Part shown: piece by piece, positions 8,929 through 17,602 of the stretch
Numbering within the stretch: the stretch's first letter is position 1
How the letters are laid out: the number at the start of each line of letters is the position of its first letter
NCBI GenBank assembly: GCA_002239025.1
Contig: MPNM01000011.1
Coordinates: 1-64,000 of the forward strand
Source: Chloroflexi bacterium bin125
Lineage (GTDB): Bacteria > Chloroflexota > Dehalococcoidia > Bin125
Reading direction: 5' to 3'
DNA: 64,000 bases
Made by a program: the position numbers and the translations under genes
Notes under the pieces: model-generated
The model's database searches: none
What the model was told of the DNA's origin: nothing
Seen by the model: the letters and a program-made list of their open reading frames with translations, nothing else

Positions 8929-10202
8929 TGCCGAACTCGAGCAGCGCTCCTCATGAAGGCCCGCTCGAAGGACTGCGTGTTCTCGAGATTGGCGACCTGG
9001 GCGAGGTCGCGGGCAAGCTGCTCGCCGATGCCGGAGCCGACGTCATCCGCCTCGAACCGCCCGGCGGCGGCCGGAGCCGGCATGTTGGGCCGTTTGTCGA
9101 TGATGATCCTGGCCAGCCCTCACTGCTCCACGCCTCGCGCAACACCAGCAAGCGTGCCGTCACCCTCGATGTCACCCAGACTGCCGGCCTCGCAATCTGG
9201 CAGCGGCTGGTCGGCCTCGTCGATGTGGTGATTGATGCCACCACACCGACATTCCTCGACAACCTCGGCGGGGGCTGGCAGTGGGCTGAAGGACAGTCCG
9301 ACCTGCGCGACTGCGTCTGGTGCAGCATCACTCCGTTCGGTCGCACGGGGCCGCGCCGCGACTGGGTCGTCAATGACCTGGTGCAGCTCGCCCTCGGCGG
9401 CCCCATGATGAGTAACGGCTACGACGACCACCAACTGCCGCCGATCCGGCCCGACGGTGAGCACAGCATCGCCGTCAGCAATGAGTACGCAGTCTCCGGC
9501 CTCCTCGCAGCACTCTGGATGCGGAATGCCGGGCATCCGGGTCAGCTCGTTGATGTCTCGATCCATGAGGCTGTTTCCGCCACCACTGAAGGTGCGTTTC
9601 CCAACTGGGAGTACTTTGGCCGCCTCGTCCAACGGCAAACTGGTCGTCATTCCTCACCCGCGCCGACCGCTCCCTGGCAGCATCTGGCAGCCGACGACGA
9701 GCATGTCTGCCTGATTAACGGTGGCCTGCCTCGGGGTGGCGCGTCCTGGACGGGCCTGCTCGATTGGATGGACGAATACGACGCCGCGGCCGATCTGCGC
9801 GATCCGCAATACCAGGAGCTGCTCTTCCGCGACCCACGCTCCAATCCCGAGGGCCGCCTGCACGTCGCCAGGACGATCGGCGATTTCGTTCAGCGCCTGC
9901 CAGCCGACGAGGTCTACCGTCGCGGTCAGTCCCTCCACTTTGCCTGGGGGACCGTCCGCCGGCCTGAAGAGAACCTGGACGACCCGCACTGGGCCGACCG
10001 CGACTTCTTCTGGGAGGGAGCATGCCCTGGGGTCGACCAGCCCGTCCGATATCCGGGCGCCCCCTACCGCTTCACGCGTTCTCCCGTCCGCCTGCGCCGT
10101 CGCCCAGCGCTCCTCGGCGAGCACAATCATGAGGTCTATGTCGGTGAACTTGGTTTGACCATCGCCGAACTGCGCGAGCACCTGGAGGCGGGCGTCGTCT
10201 AG
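8928..10202 (+). CDS. CaiB/BaiF-family CoA-transferase (pair 1, second gene; catalytic Asp not evident)
   Basis: Second class III CoA-transferase of 424 residues. Its ATG overlaps the TGA of the preceding gene (TGATG). The family features LEGLRVLEIGDLGEVAGKLL, DAGADVIRLEPP and the C-terminal LLGEHNHEVY are present. In the segment corresponding to the catalytic Asp (AVSNEYAVSGLLAALW) I see Ser/Asn/Glu rather than an aligned Asp. If that alignment is right, this would be the non-catalytic partner of the first gene, as known for one subunit of BbsEF. The ORF track extends it upstream to 8811, which is an artefact of the open frame. Confidence 0.87.
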   Translation: MPNSSSAPHEGPLEGLRVLEIGDLGEVAGKLLADAGADVIRLEPPGGGRSRHVGPFVDDDPGQPSLLHASRNTSKRAVTLDVTQTAGLAIWQRLVGLVDVVIDATTPTFLDNLGGGWQWAEGQSDLRDCVWCSITPFGRTGPRRDWVVNDLVQLALGGPMMSNGYDDHQLPPIRPDGEHSIAVSNEYAVSGLLAALWMRNAGHPGQLVDVSIHEAVSATTEGAFPNWEYFGRLVQRQTGRHSSPAPTAPWQHLAADDEHVCLINGGLPRGGASWTGLLDWMDEYDAAADLRDPQYQELLFRDPRSNPEGRLHVARTIGDFVQRLPADEVYRRGQSLHFAWGTVRRPEENLDDPHWADRDFFWEGACPGVDQPVRYPGAPYRFTRSPVRLRRRPALLGEHNHEVYVGELGLTIAELREHLEAGVV

Positions 10203-10571
10203 CCGGGTGGCAGGCCTGGCGGCTCACCTCCGGAGCCGGAGCCGTCGGACGCTGATTTTGACTGGAACGTGAGCCGCGACATCGAGGTCCTCGATCGCGT
10301 CCATCAGACTCCGACGGACATTTGGTCGGACGGCAAGACGGTGTGGGCGCTGGACCACGCCGCTAGTGGCGCCGACCGAGTGTTTGCCTCTGAGATCAAT
10401 GGCTGCCAGCGAATGGAGGCGAGCGAGTTCGAATTTGACCGCTGCAACCGCTTCTTGCACGGCATCTGGTCTTACGGCGACACCCTATTCGCGGTAGACG
10501 AGCAGGACCGGCACATCCTCAGCTACAACATGCCCGATGCTACCCAGGCCTGGCTCGCTCGGAGCTCATGA
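10203..10571 (+). pseudogene. fragment of a beta-propeller-like repeat surface protein
   Basis: In-frame sequence after the CaiB stop reads as a Pro/Glu linker followed by two repeats of a motif I associate with long secreted repeat proteins: RDIEVLDRVHQTPTDIWSDG...TVWALD and FDRCNRFLHGIWSYGDTLFAVD. Intact proteins have a signal peptide and many such repeats; here only two remain, with no ATG (a GTG at 10269 is the first possible start). It ends in the 3' end of the MFS gene. I read it as a remnant left by rearrangement rather than a functional gene. Confidence 0.55.
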
Positions 10572-11780
10572 GCGGCGAAATGCCAGCCAGAAGAGCAGCG
10601 CGGCCGCAACCAACAGCACAGCCGCGCCGCCATAGAGTCCCTGCAGTGCGGCCAGGCTGGCGAACGAGAGCCCGATCAGGGGACCGAGCGCGCTACCCAG
10701 GTCGAGGAAGGTGGCATAGGTGCTGAGGACGGCATTGCGTCGGTCGGGAGGGGCCAGGTCTCCGGCTGTCGAGTGGAGCGTCACGGTGAGCGCCGTCGAT
10801 GCGACGAAGCCTGCAAAGATTGCCAGGAGCATTAGCCAGATCGATTGAGTCACAGCGAGGGCAACCAATCCGGCAGCGCCCACCCCGAAGCCGCTGCTGA
10901 TCAGCGGCACGCGGCCGAAGCGGTCGGAGAGGTGTCCAAGCACCGGCGATAGAGGCAGCCACTGCGAACCGAGCAGAATCCCTGTGGCGGTCGTTACTCC
11001 GAGCGCGACCCCAAGGAACGCGACCTGTTGTCCGAAGTGGGAGCTCAGATAGAAGCCGAGCGAGGCCGTGACCAGCCCCGAAAAGACGAGACCGGTAATC
11101 AGAATTCCACTGCACGTCGCTAGTAAGCGGCGATCCCCCAGCACCGCGCGGAGGTCGACGCCGTCGGTGCGTTGCGGTGTCGGTTGCTTGTCCGGCGCCG
11201 CCTGTCGGCTGAAGATAATCCAGGTGACGGCCGTTGCCGCCATCACCGCCGCGAAGAGCGTCAGGGTCAGCTGGTGCCCGACCACGTCCGTTAGGGCCGC
11301 CCCGACCAGTACGCCGCCGACTGAGCCCAGCCGCACGATCGCCTGGTAGGACCCCATCAGCAGACCACGATTGTCGTCGCTGGCCTCGGTCAGTACCGTC
11401 CAGAAGCCGCCCAGCCTGAGGGTTGACCAGCACAGCCCCCAGCCCATCCTCGCCACCAGGAGCACTGCGAAGGCGCTGGTCCAGCCGTAGCTGAGCGTGA
11501 CCACGACCGACAGCACCAGCGCCCCGATGAAGGGACCGCGCTGGCCTAGCCGTTGGAAGATCACGGCCACCACCGAGTTCGTGACGAGCCGCACGAGCCG
11601 GTTGGCGGAGAGCAGGATGCCGACCGCGGGGATCGAGAGAGCCCAGGCCTCGGGCTGAGCCGGCATCACGGCGTAGAGCATTGAGTCGCCGAGCAAGGTC
11701 GATCCGACGGCTAGCGCTACGGCGATGACCGGGAGCGACACGCCGCGGAAGGTTACCCTCGCAGCGGCGCGCTCGCTCAT
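10566..11780 (-). CDS. MFS transporter
   Basis: Major facilitator superfamily permease of 404 residues with about twelve hydrophobic segments. The loop between helices 2 and 3 has RLVRLVTN and IFQRLGQRGPF in place of the usual G-x-x-x-D-R motif. The inter-domain loop is polar (SRQAAPDKQPTPQRTDG) and is followed by the second-half signature GHLSDRFGRVPLI. This layout is typical of drug/metabolite exporters, but the substrate cannot be inferred. It is transcribed towards the CaiB pair and is not obviously part of an operon. Confidence 0.88.
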   Translation of the reverse strand: MSERAAARVTFRGVSLPVIAVALAVGSTLLGDSMLYAVMPAQPEAWALSIPAVGILLSANRLVRLVTNSVVAVIFQRLGQRGPFIGALVLSVVVTLSYGWTSAFAVLLVARMGWGLCWSTLRLGGFWTVLTEASDDNRGLLMGSYQAIVRLGSVGGVLVGAALTDVVGHQLTLTLFAAVMAATAVTWIIFSRQAAPDKQPTPQRTDGVDLRAVLGDRRLLATCSGILITGLVFSGLVTASLGFYLSSHFGQQVAFLGVALGVTTATGILLGSQWLPLSPVLGHLSDRFGRVPLISSGFGVGAAGLVALAVTQSIWLMLLAIFAGFVASTALTVTLHSTAGDLAPPDRRNAVLSTYATFLDLGSALGPLIGLSFASLAALQGLYGGAAVLLVAAALLFWLAFRRS

Positions 11781-11954
11781 CGCAGCACGGTAACAGGCTG
11801 GATGGTCCCTTCACGGGTGTCATGAGTGAAGACAGATCGCTGTCTTCGCATTCCGCCTGAAGGCGTTGCGCAACACTTGGCGTCATGAACGAACGTGCGT
11901 CGTACCTATGCACTCAACATCCCTCACAACCGGCTCTACGGAGAGCTTTGAATG

Positions 11955-12092
11955 CTCCCCTTCTCCCCCCTTGCGGGGGAGATGCCGAAGGCAGAGGGGA
12001 TCCGATGTTCGGGATCCCTATCTGTTCATTGTCAGCCAACCCCCGCCTCTGTCACTCCGTGACATCTCCCTCCGCAAAGGGGGGAGAGGGGA
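11955..12092. repeat. palindromic MITE-like repeat, copy A
   Basis: An inverted repeat occupies the centre of the 460-base gap between the MFS and GMC genes. The left arm is CTCCCCTTCTCCCCCCTTGC with GGGGGAGATGCCGAAGGC; the right arm is GTCACTCCGTGACATCTCCC followed by GCAAAGGGGGGAGAGGGG. The arms enclose about 45 unique bases. The same arms recur at 30132, 36661 and 40810 and, degraded, at 7547. No other gene is seen in this gap. Confidence 0.8.
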
Positions 12093-12242
12093 TTCGGGAG
12101 TCTTGCGAAGGCCTCGCTCATCGCGGGTATCTGGCTAAGAGCGGCAAGAACGTCGGCGCAGCACAGGTCGACTTTGCCGCGGCAAGCCTGGCAATGACGC
12201 TCTCGGGTCGGTGGTTGGAGGTGCCCCGTCACTGATCTGCAG

Positions 12243-13790
12243 TTAGAGATCAGGCCTGACGAACTGCGGGGCAGGCCACTCCGAGCGAATGAAGTCCGCG
12301 ATTCGTTCGCCGATCATGATGCTGGTTAGATTCGTGTTGCAGCTCACGATGTCCGGCTGCAGGCTGGCGTCCGCGACCCGCAGGCCGTTGAGGCCATGGA
12401 CTCGACCCTGCTGATCGGTGACCGCCATCGGGTCGTCGGATGGTCCCATGCGCGCGGTGCCGCTGATATGGAACACGGTCGAGGCCGCCCTGAGAACGAA
12501 GTCGGCCAGCGCCGTGTCCGATTCAAACACTTCCGGCGGCGGCGCGATGACCTGCTCGACGTAAGGACCGATCTGATCGCTGTTCATGAGTTCCCAACCG
12601 AGACGCGCCGCCTCCATCAGTCGTCGCAGGTCCTCGGGATGGCTGACGTAGTTCAGGTCCATGTTGGGTTGCTCAGCCGGATCGGCAGAGCGCAACGTGA
12701 CCGAGCCTCGCGAGTAGGGCCGCTGCAACATGGCGGTGAACGCGAGGTTCTGCTGTTCCAGCCGCCTCATGGCGATGCCTCTCACGTGATCCGGATCCCA
12801 GACTGTCGAGAGTGCGATCTGCATGTCGTTGAACAGGTCGCTACCGGGCACCGTGTAACGCAGACCCATCTCGAAGACAACGCTGGGATCGTGGGCCACC
12901 CCCGGCTTGGCCAGGGCCACTACACCAAGCGCAACGTGGTCGATCAGGTTCTCGCCTACGCCCGGCAGGGCGTGACGTTGTTCGATGCCGTGGGGCGCTA
13001 GCTTTTCCGCTGAGCCAATGCCTGATCTCAGCAGGATCGCCGGGGTGACTGCCGCACCGGCGCTGATGCAGACGCGGTTCGCTTCGATCACCTCGCCTCC
13101 CGAGAGCACCACACCTGTGGCCCGCCCGTGCTCGAGCTCCACGCGGTCAACCAGCGCTCGATGACGGATGGTCAGGTTCTCGCGATCGCGAATACCCATC
13201 AGGTAGGCGATGTTGGTTGAGATGCGAAGGCCGTCTCGCTTGTTGCGCGGCCACGGTCCGACGCCGGTCGCATCGGGCAGATTGTGATCCCAGACATCGT
13301 CAAAGCCGCGATCGCGGCAGGCGTCATGGAAGGCGCGATGCAGCGGTTGCCAGTCTTCCCTGGCGGGCCGCTCGATGGGCAGCGGACCGTTCGTCCCGTG
13401 GAAGTCGCCGCCTTCAGGGTCGGACTCAAGCTTGCGGTACCAGGGCAGCACATCTTCGTAGGACCACTCGTCGCAGCCCATCGCAACCCAGGCGTCGAAG
13501 TCTTCAGGTACGCCCCGTAGCGCGACTGCGCCGTTGACGGCCGAACTGCCTCCGACGAGCTTGCCGCGATGCATGCGCAACTCGCGGCCGTGTCGCGCAT
13601 TCGCGCGGAAGCCCCAGTCGTGGTCTTCCCAAGAGATCCAGGGCTCGACCAGGTCGCGAGGCAGATCCTCGACTCGCGCATAGTCTGGCCCCGCCTCCAG
13701 TAGCAGCACCTGCCGCTCAGGATCCTCAGTCAGCCTCGCCGCAATCACCGCTCCGGCCGAACCGGCCCCGATGATGATGTCGTCGAACAT
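12243..13790 (-). CDS. GMC-family FAD-dependent oxidoreductase (choline dehydrogenase-like)
   Basis: Flavoprotein oxidising alcohols to aldehydes. The N-terminus carries the dinucleotide-binding motif IIIGAGSAGAVIAARLTED followed by LLLEAGPDY. The GMC signature RGKLVGGSSAVNGAVALRG lies near residue 90, and the C-terminal domain has the catalytic His in FHISGTARMG and the second active-site region CNTNLTSIMIGERIADFI. The length of 515 residues is standard. The ATG at 13790 starts directly at the flavin strand; the track's upstream start is less likely. The alcohol substrate is not evident and there is no operon partner. Confidence 0.92.
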   Translation of the reverse strand: MFDDIIIGAGSAGAVIAARLTEDPERQVLLLEAGPDYARVEDLPRDLVEPWISWEDHDWGFRANARHGRELRMHRGKLVGGSSAVNGAVALRGVPEDFDAWVAMGCDEWSYEDVLPWYRKLESDPEGGDFHGTNGPLPIERPAREDWQPLHRAFHDACRDRGFDDVWDHNLPDATGVGPWPRNKRDGLRISTNIAYLMGIRDRENLTIRHRALVDRVELEHGRATGVVLSGGEVIEANRVCISAGAAVTPAILLRSGIGSAEKLAPHGIEQRHALPGVGENLIDHVALGVVALAKPGVAHDPSVVFEMGLRYTVPGSDLFNDMQIALSTVWDPDHVRGIAMRRLEQQNLAFTAMLQRPYSRGSVTLRSADPAEQPNMDLNYVSHPEDLRRLMEAARLGWELMNSDQIGPYVEQVIAPPPEVFESDTALADFVLRAASTVFHISGTARMGPSDDPMAVTDQQGRVHGLNGLRVADASLQPDIVSCNTNLTSIMIGERIADFIRSEWPAPQFVRPDL

Positions 13791-13831
13791 CTCTTGCCCC
13801 CGACTCCCGTGAGCGACATTTGCCTGCAAAT

Positions 13832-14268
13832 CTAATGGACAGTTATCGAAATCTGGTTCGGCACGCCTCCACTCAGGGACGCTGCTGCCTGGTTCTGCGG
13901 TCTGGGTTCATTCGACATAGCCGCAATCAAGGCGGTTCCGGGCGGGATTCCGGACTCAAGGTGCTGGCGGAACGCCAGGTTGAGGAACTCGGGCTGGTTC
14001 GGAGCGAAGAGCAGCTAGGATTTGCCGCTCCAGTCGAAAAACGCAGCGACGGCTTGCGTTCGCGCGCACCGCGCGAGCTCCTCCAGGCTGCCGCCGGAAA
14101 ACGTGACTTCGCTCAGACGCTCGTCGCCTGGTTGGGCAAGACAGGTCGGCTTCTGAACCTGAATCTGGTAAAGCTGTTGTCGGCTGTCATCCTCTGATGC
14201 GACGGTGACGCGAATTCCGCTCCCCGTTGTCGATCCGACCTCGTGGCAGTGGCTCGAGTGGACGATCG
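13832..14268 (-). pseudogene. surface-protein C-terminal module with in-frame amber codon
   Basis: This fragment is missing from the ORF track because it has no start codon and is split by a TAG at 14015-14017. Reading the minus strand downstream of the 100-residue gene gives RVTVASEDDSRQQLYQIQVQ, then ERLSEVTFSGGSLEELARCA and AVAAFFDWSGKS, then the TAG. It continues with LLFAPNQPEFLNLAFRQHLE and SGIPPGTALIAA, with a terminal TAG at 13832. I recall this arrangement as the C-terminal module of surface proteins in this type of genome, where a Trp usually precedes LLYAP; TGG to TAG would explain the stop. The family assignment is from memory. There is no signal sequence, so the 5' part is lost. 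Confidence 0.55.
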
Positions 14269-14269
14269 C

Positions 14270-14572
14270 TTAGAAGCTGCCGATGTCGCCGCCAAATCCG
14301 CCACCGTCGAAGCCGCCGCCGACGTCGTGACCACCACTGTGACCCCCGTCGTAATGTCCGCCTTCGTAACCGCCGACGCCGTGTCCCTGGTCGCTTCCCA
14401 GGTGATGGTCGCCGACCATGTAGCCCACGGCGGCCGCTCCCAACCACCAGGTCCAGGTGTTGTCTTGCCACTGGCGCACCCTGGCGTTGGCCCGACGACC
14501 GAACACTCGTGAGACGATTCGCAACGGCCAGAAGAAGACCAGCGTGATGATCTCCATGAGCAACGTCTTCAT
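14270..14572 (-). CDS. small membrane protein with Gly/His/Asp-rich tail
   Basis: A 100-residue protein with a strong ribosome site (GGAGG, 5 bases before ATG). The first ~18 residues are hydrophobic (IITLVFFWPL). A second hydrophobic stretch (WTWWLGAAAVGYMVG) follows a basic Arg-rich loop. The last 45 residues are almost only Gly, His and Asp with a GGH/GGF pattern. Such tails occur in exported or membrane-edge proteins and could bind metal, but that is speculation. I know no function for it. It stands alone between the dimethylformamidase-like genes and the surface-protein fragment. Confidence 0.7.
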   Translation of the reverse strand: MKTLLMEIITLVFFWPLRIVSRVFGRRANARVRQWQDNTWTWWLGAAAVGYMVGDHHLGSDQGHGVGGYEGGHYDGGHSGGHDVGGGFDGGGFGGDIGSF

Positions 14573-14770
14573 CAGAACCTCCGTAGTGTGGGAGTCCGCT
14601 CGTCTGCGTGTTTTGCAGATTGGCGACCCACCGGCATACGTTGAATGCTAGTGCTCTGCGACGACGTGAAGCGGACTGTCAACAGGATCGCCTCAACGCT
14701 TGTGAGCGCCGGGCGTCCGTGAGGGGGCTGCTGACGCGCGAGTGAGAATCCTCGATTGACGACGTCCCTG

Positions 14771-17056
14771 CTATGTGAACGCGCTGGTGTCCAGGAATCG
14801 GTCGAGCACGTTGCGCGTGATACGCGAGATGTTGTTGTCGTGATCGTTGTGGAACAGTGCGGAACTCCAGCCGATCGATCCGGTGGAGAACACGGCGCCA
14901 CCGCGCGGCGTCTCGAAGAAGACTACGTCGGCATGCACTCGGGGATCGTCCTGTCCGCCGATCGCGGGCAGCATGTGACCGATGTCCTCGTTGACGCGGA
15001 TGTAGGCGTCGGTGTGCTGCTCGGAGGTCGCGACAACAAGGGCATGAGGCGGAGTCCCGTAGGCACGGCTGGCCCAGTCAAGCTCGAGGCCGGCTGCGCC
15101 GCCGCCGATCAGACCGAAGTCGCCGATGATCTCGTCGTCGACGCCCTCGAAGATGAATGCGGCGCGAGGATCGTCGCTGCCGGGGGCCCGGCGGAAGTAG
15201 GAGGAGTGGTCGAAGCCCTGGGCGATGAATCCGTTGCCGACGAGGGACTGCGGGGTGCGTCCAGCGCGCCACCAGAGTCCGCCGTATTCGCCGGTGAAGG
15301 CCATGTAGTACTCGCCCGGCTCGCTGGCCCAGGAGCGGGATCCGTCTTCGGTCCGGCGCATCTCCATGGCGCCGGGCTTGTCGTCGCGGTAGGCGACGCG
15401 CCAGTAGAAGCCGTTGCCGCCCATGTACATCAGCCGACCGCCGCGCTGGGTGAAGGCGTGTACCGCGTCCCACATGGGAGTCGAGTAGTACTCGGGGTGG
15501 CTGCAGGTCATGACGCAGGAGTAGCGTTCCAGGAGCGAGACGCCATCCTGGTGCATGTCTTCGTCGGTAATGACATCGAAGGGGATGTGTTGCGCTTCGA
15601 GCCATTCGACGAGGTGCATGTCGGCGCTGAGCTGCCAGAGCCAGGGATGGGTCGGGCGGATATTGATCAGCGGTCGCAGACGAGATGAGTAACAGACCCC
15701 CGTGCCGTCGTTGTGGACGTCGTACATGGAGTTGCCGTACTCAGGGTGTCGGTTGAGATAGCGTTCGTCCGGCGAGACTACGTGGAGGCTGTTGGAGAGC
15801 AACTCATTGCCGGTCTCGATTCCGCCGCGCGAGTTGCCGTATGCCATGTAGCTGGCCGTGGGGATGAGCAAAGCCAGCGACGCCGTAGCGCTCTCACCCC
15901 GATCATTGTGTTCACTGAGTTCACTCTGATCATTGCGTTCACTGAGTTCACGCGGAGGCCGCACGACGAAGGTGATGTGGTCTTCCTGGTCGCCGGCCCT
16001 GATCCGGGCGGCGTAGAGGCCGCTCGGCGTGTCCGCGGGGACTTCCAGTTCGAAGTCGGCGTCCCACTCGCAGTCGTAGAGCGAGTCGTCGAGGAAATGG
16101 ATCGCGGCATACTGATCCGGCGCGTGGCGAAAACTGAGCTCATCACCAGTCCAGGTGGAGCCGCGTACGGCGCGAATCGGAAGGTTGACGAGCTGGCCGT
16201 GTGCGCGGTTCGGCGAGATATCGATGATCTCGTCCGTCTCGAATGCGCGGGCGAAGTCCCAGGCGGCGCAGATGTCGACTCGCAACGCGACGGGAAGATC
16301 GTCCCTGCGCAAGGCTTCAACCTCGCTGTGCGTCAGGACTCGTGAGGCGACAACCGGACGCTCAATGCGACCGTTGAAGATCATCTCGCCGATCGGTCTC
16401 CCGCGAGCCTCTTCACGACTGGCGGCCGCGATCAGGAGTGGCGCGTCGCTGGCGACGACAGCGGCCTTCTCGCTGGTGTGTTCGGCCTCGCCGCTCGATG
16501 TGTCCAGCGCGTAGGAGCCCAATAGTTGTTGCCGCAGGTGGACTTCACCGCTCGCGGCGTCGTATGTAGCGCTGACCAGGTACCACTCCCGGCCGACGAA
16601 GGGCCGACCGAGGGCGAATTCCTGTAGTCCCCCGTCACCGTCGCCGAGTTGTAGGACCAGACCGCCTGCGGGATCGGTCCAGAGGGCGAAGCCGCGGCCG
16701 GCGTCAACGTCCATCTTGGAGATGACGCATGCACGACGAAGGCTCGGGAGCGTAGGAAAGATGGTCGCCTGCAGGGAGAGATTGTCAAGGCCGTCGAAGG
16801 CCGGACCGTGCGGAACGATGGCGTATGAGCCGATGTAGGTTTCTTGCGTGCGGCCGGGGTACTCACCGCTGACGGATGTTGGCAGGAGTTCGTCGCGGTA
16901 GCCAGGCCCGCCGGGTTGGCGATCGCCGGAGATGAGCCGGACGATATCGGCCTGATAGCGATCGATACCGGGCTCGCAGCTGACCATGAAGCGGATACGT
17001 TCGCCCGGAGCCACGCTGATCTCGTCGCTGTAGCCCGCGATCTTCTTTTCGAGCAT
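14771..17056 (-). CDS. N,N-dimethylformamidase-like large (beta) subunit
   Basis: Large subunit homologous to the beta subunit of N,N-dimethylformamidase, an iron-dependent amidohydrolase that cleaves N-substituted formamides. The 761 residues fit the family (about 760). They include an N-terminal beta-rich region, a LamG/concanavalin-like segment around residues 90-230 (QATIFPTLPSLRRACVISKM, GRGFALWTDPAGG), and a catalytic domain with LLIPTASYMAYGNSRGG and RLMYMGGNGFYWRVAYRDDK. It follows the small-subunit gene by 21 bases in the alpha-beta order of characterised systems. The true substrate need not be dimethylformamide; many homologues act on unknown amides. Confidence 0.85.
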   Translation of the reverse strand: MLEKKIAGYSDEISVAPGERIRFMVSCEPGIDRYQADIVRLISGDRQPGGPGYRDELLPTSVSGEYPGRTQETYIGSYAIVPHGPAFDGLDNLSLQATIFPTLPSLRRACVISKMDVDAGRGFALWTDPAGGLVLQLGDGDGGLQEFALGRPFVGREWYLVSATYDAASGEVHLRQQLLGSYALDTSSGEAEHTSEKAAVVASDAPLLIAAASREEARGRPIGEMIFNGRIERPVVASRVLTHSEVEALRRDDLPVALRVDICAAWDFARAFETDEIIDISPNRAHGQLVNLPIRAVRGSTWTGDELSFRHAPDQYAAIHFLDDSLYDCEWDADFELEVPADTPSGLYAARIRAGDQEDHITFVVRPPRELSERNDQSELSEHNDRGESATASLALLIPTASYMAYGNSRGGIETGNELLSNSLHVVSPDERYLNRHPEYGNSMYDVHNDGTGVCYSSRLRPLINIRPTHPWLWQLSADMHLVEWLEAQHIPFDVITDEDMHQDGVSLLERYSCVMTCSHPEYYSTPMWDAVHAFTQRGGRLMYMGGNGFYWRVAYRDDKPGAMEMRRTEDGSRSWASEPGEYYMAFTGEYGGLWWRAGRTPQSLVGNGFIAQGFDHSSYFRRAPGSDDPRAAFIFEGVDDEIIGDFGLIGGGAAGLELDWASRAYGTPPHALVVATSEQHTDAYIRVNEDIGHMLPAIGGQDDPRVHADVVFFETPRGGAVFSTGSIGWSSALFHNDHDNNISRITRNVLDRFLDTSAFT

Positions 17057-17077
17057 GGATCGCTCCCTTTGGCTACA

Positions 17078-17392
17078 TCAGTCGAGGCTGAGTGGTGCGC
17101 CGGTGATCAGTTCCCAGCGCAGTTTGAACACCGCGCGTTCTCCGTCTTCGATTGACGTGAAGACCTGGTCCTCCTCGAGGGTGACATCAACGCCACGCTG
17201 ACCGGAGAGCCGAGCGAGACCCCACTCCTTGTACGGCACCAGCGTGACGAGGACGTAACGGCCGGCCGCTTCGGTGTCCCGCATACGGGTGACGATGCGC
17301 TGCAGCGCAGCGCTATGAGGGCCCATGGGGTTGGCCATGAACTCTCGGGCGAGATCGGTACGGCTTGGATCGATCGGATACTGAGACGGCAT
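17078..17392 (-). CDS. N,N-dimethylformamidase-like small (alpha) subunit
   Basis: A 104-residue protein matching the short alpha subunit of dimethylformamidase: FMANPMGPHSAALQRIVTRM, then GRYVLVTLVPYKEWGLARL and a closing FTSIEDGERAVFKLRWEL. In the characterised enzyme this subunit caps the large subunit in the (alpha-beta)2 complex. The ATG at 17392 has GGAGGG five or six bases upstream, which decides the start over the longer ORF at 17446. It is immediately followed by the large-subunit gene, so the two form one transcription unit. This assignment rests on motif resemblance and gene order. Confidence 0.75.
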   Translation of the reverse strand: MPSQYPIDPSRTDLAREFMANPMGPHSAALQRIVTRMRDTEAAGRYVLVTLVPYKEWGLARLSGQRGVDVTLEEDQVFTSIEDGERAVFKLRWELITGAPLSLD

Positions 17393-17602
17393 CGACACCC
17401 TCCCGTGTTCGATGGCAAGGCTAGGCCCGCGGCAGAAACGTTGCAACCGACAGGGATGGCCGCCGTCCTGGAGGCGGGAGCGGTTTCCAGGTTAGGCATA
17501 GATCTGATGCAGTGGGAGCTGCCGGAGGCTGAGGGGGTTGCGCTCCCCACCGGCCGTGCGGTGTAGCTCTCGTCCGGTGTCTCACTCGCCATCTGAACAG
17601 GA

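Noticed and set aside
13820-14197. 125-residue plus-strand ORF
   Set aside because: Antisense to the amber-interrupted module at 13832-14268, whose reading is more convincing; the plus-strand product has no recognisable features.
2530-14268. Amber codon reassignment or programmed readthrough as explanation of the two interrupted genes
   Set aside because: TAG is the normal final stop of many intact genes here (for example the luciferase-like gene at 19377, proline dehydrogenase, the SDR at 38868 and the AOR), so point mutations in decaying genes are simpler.
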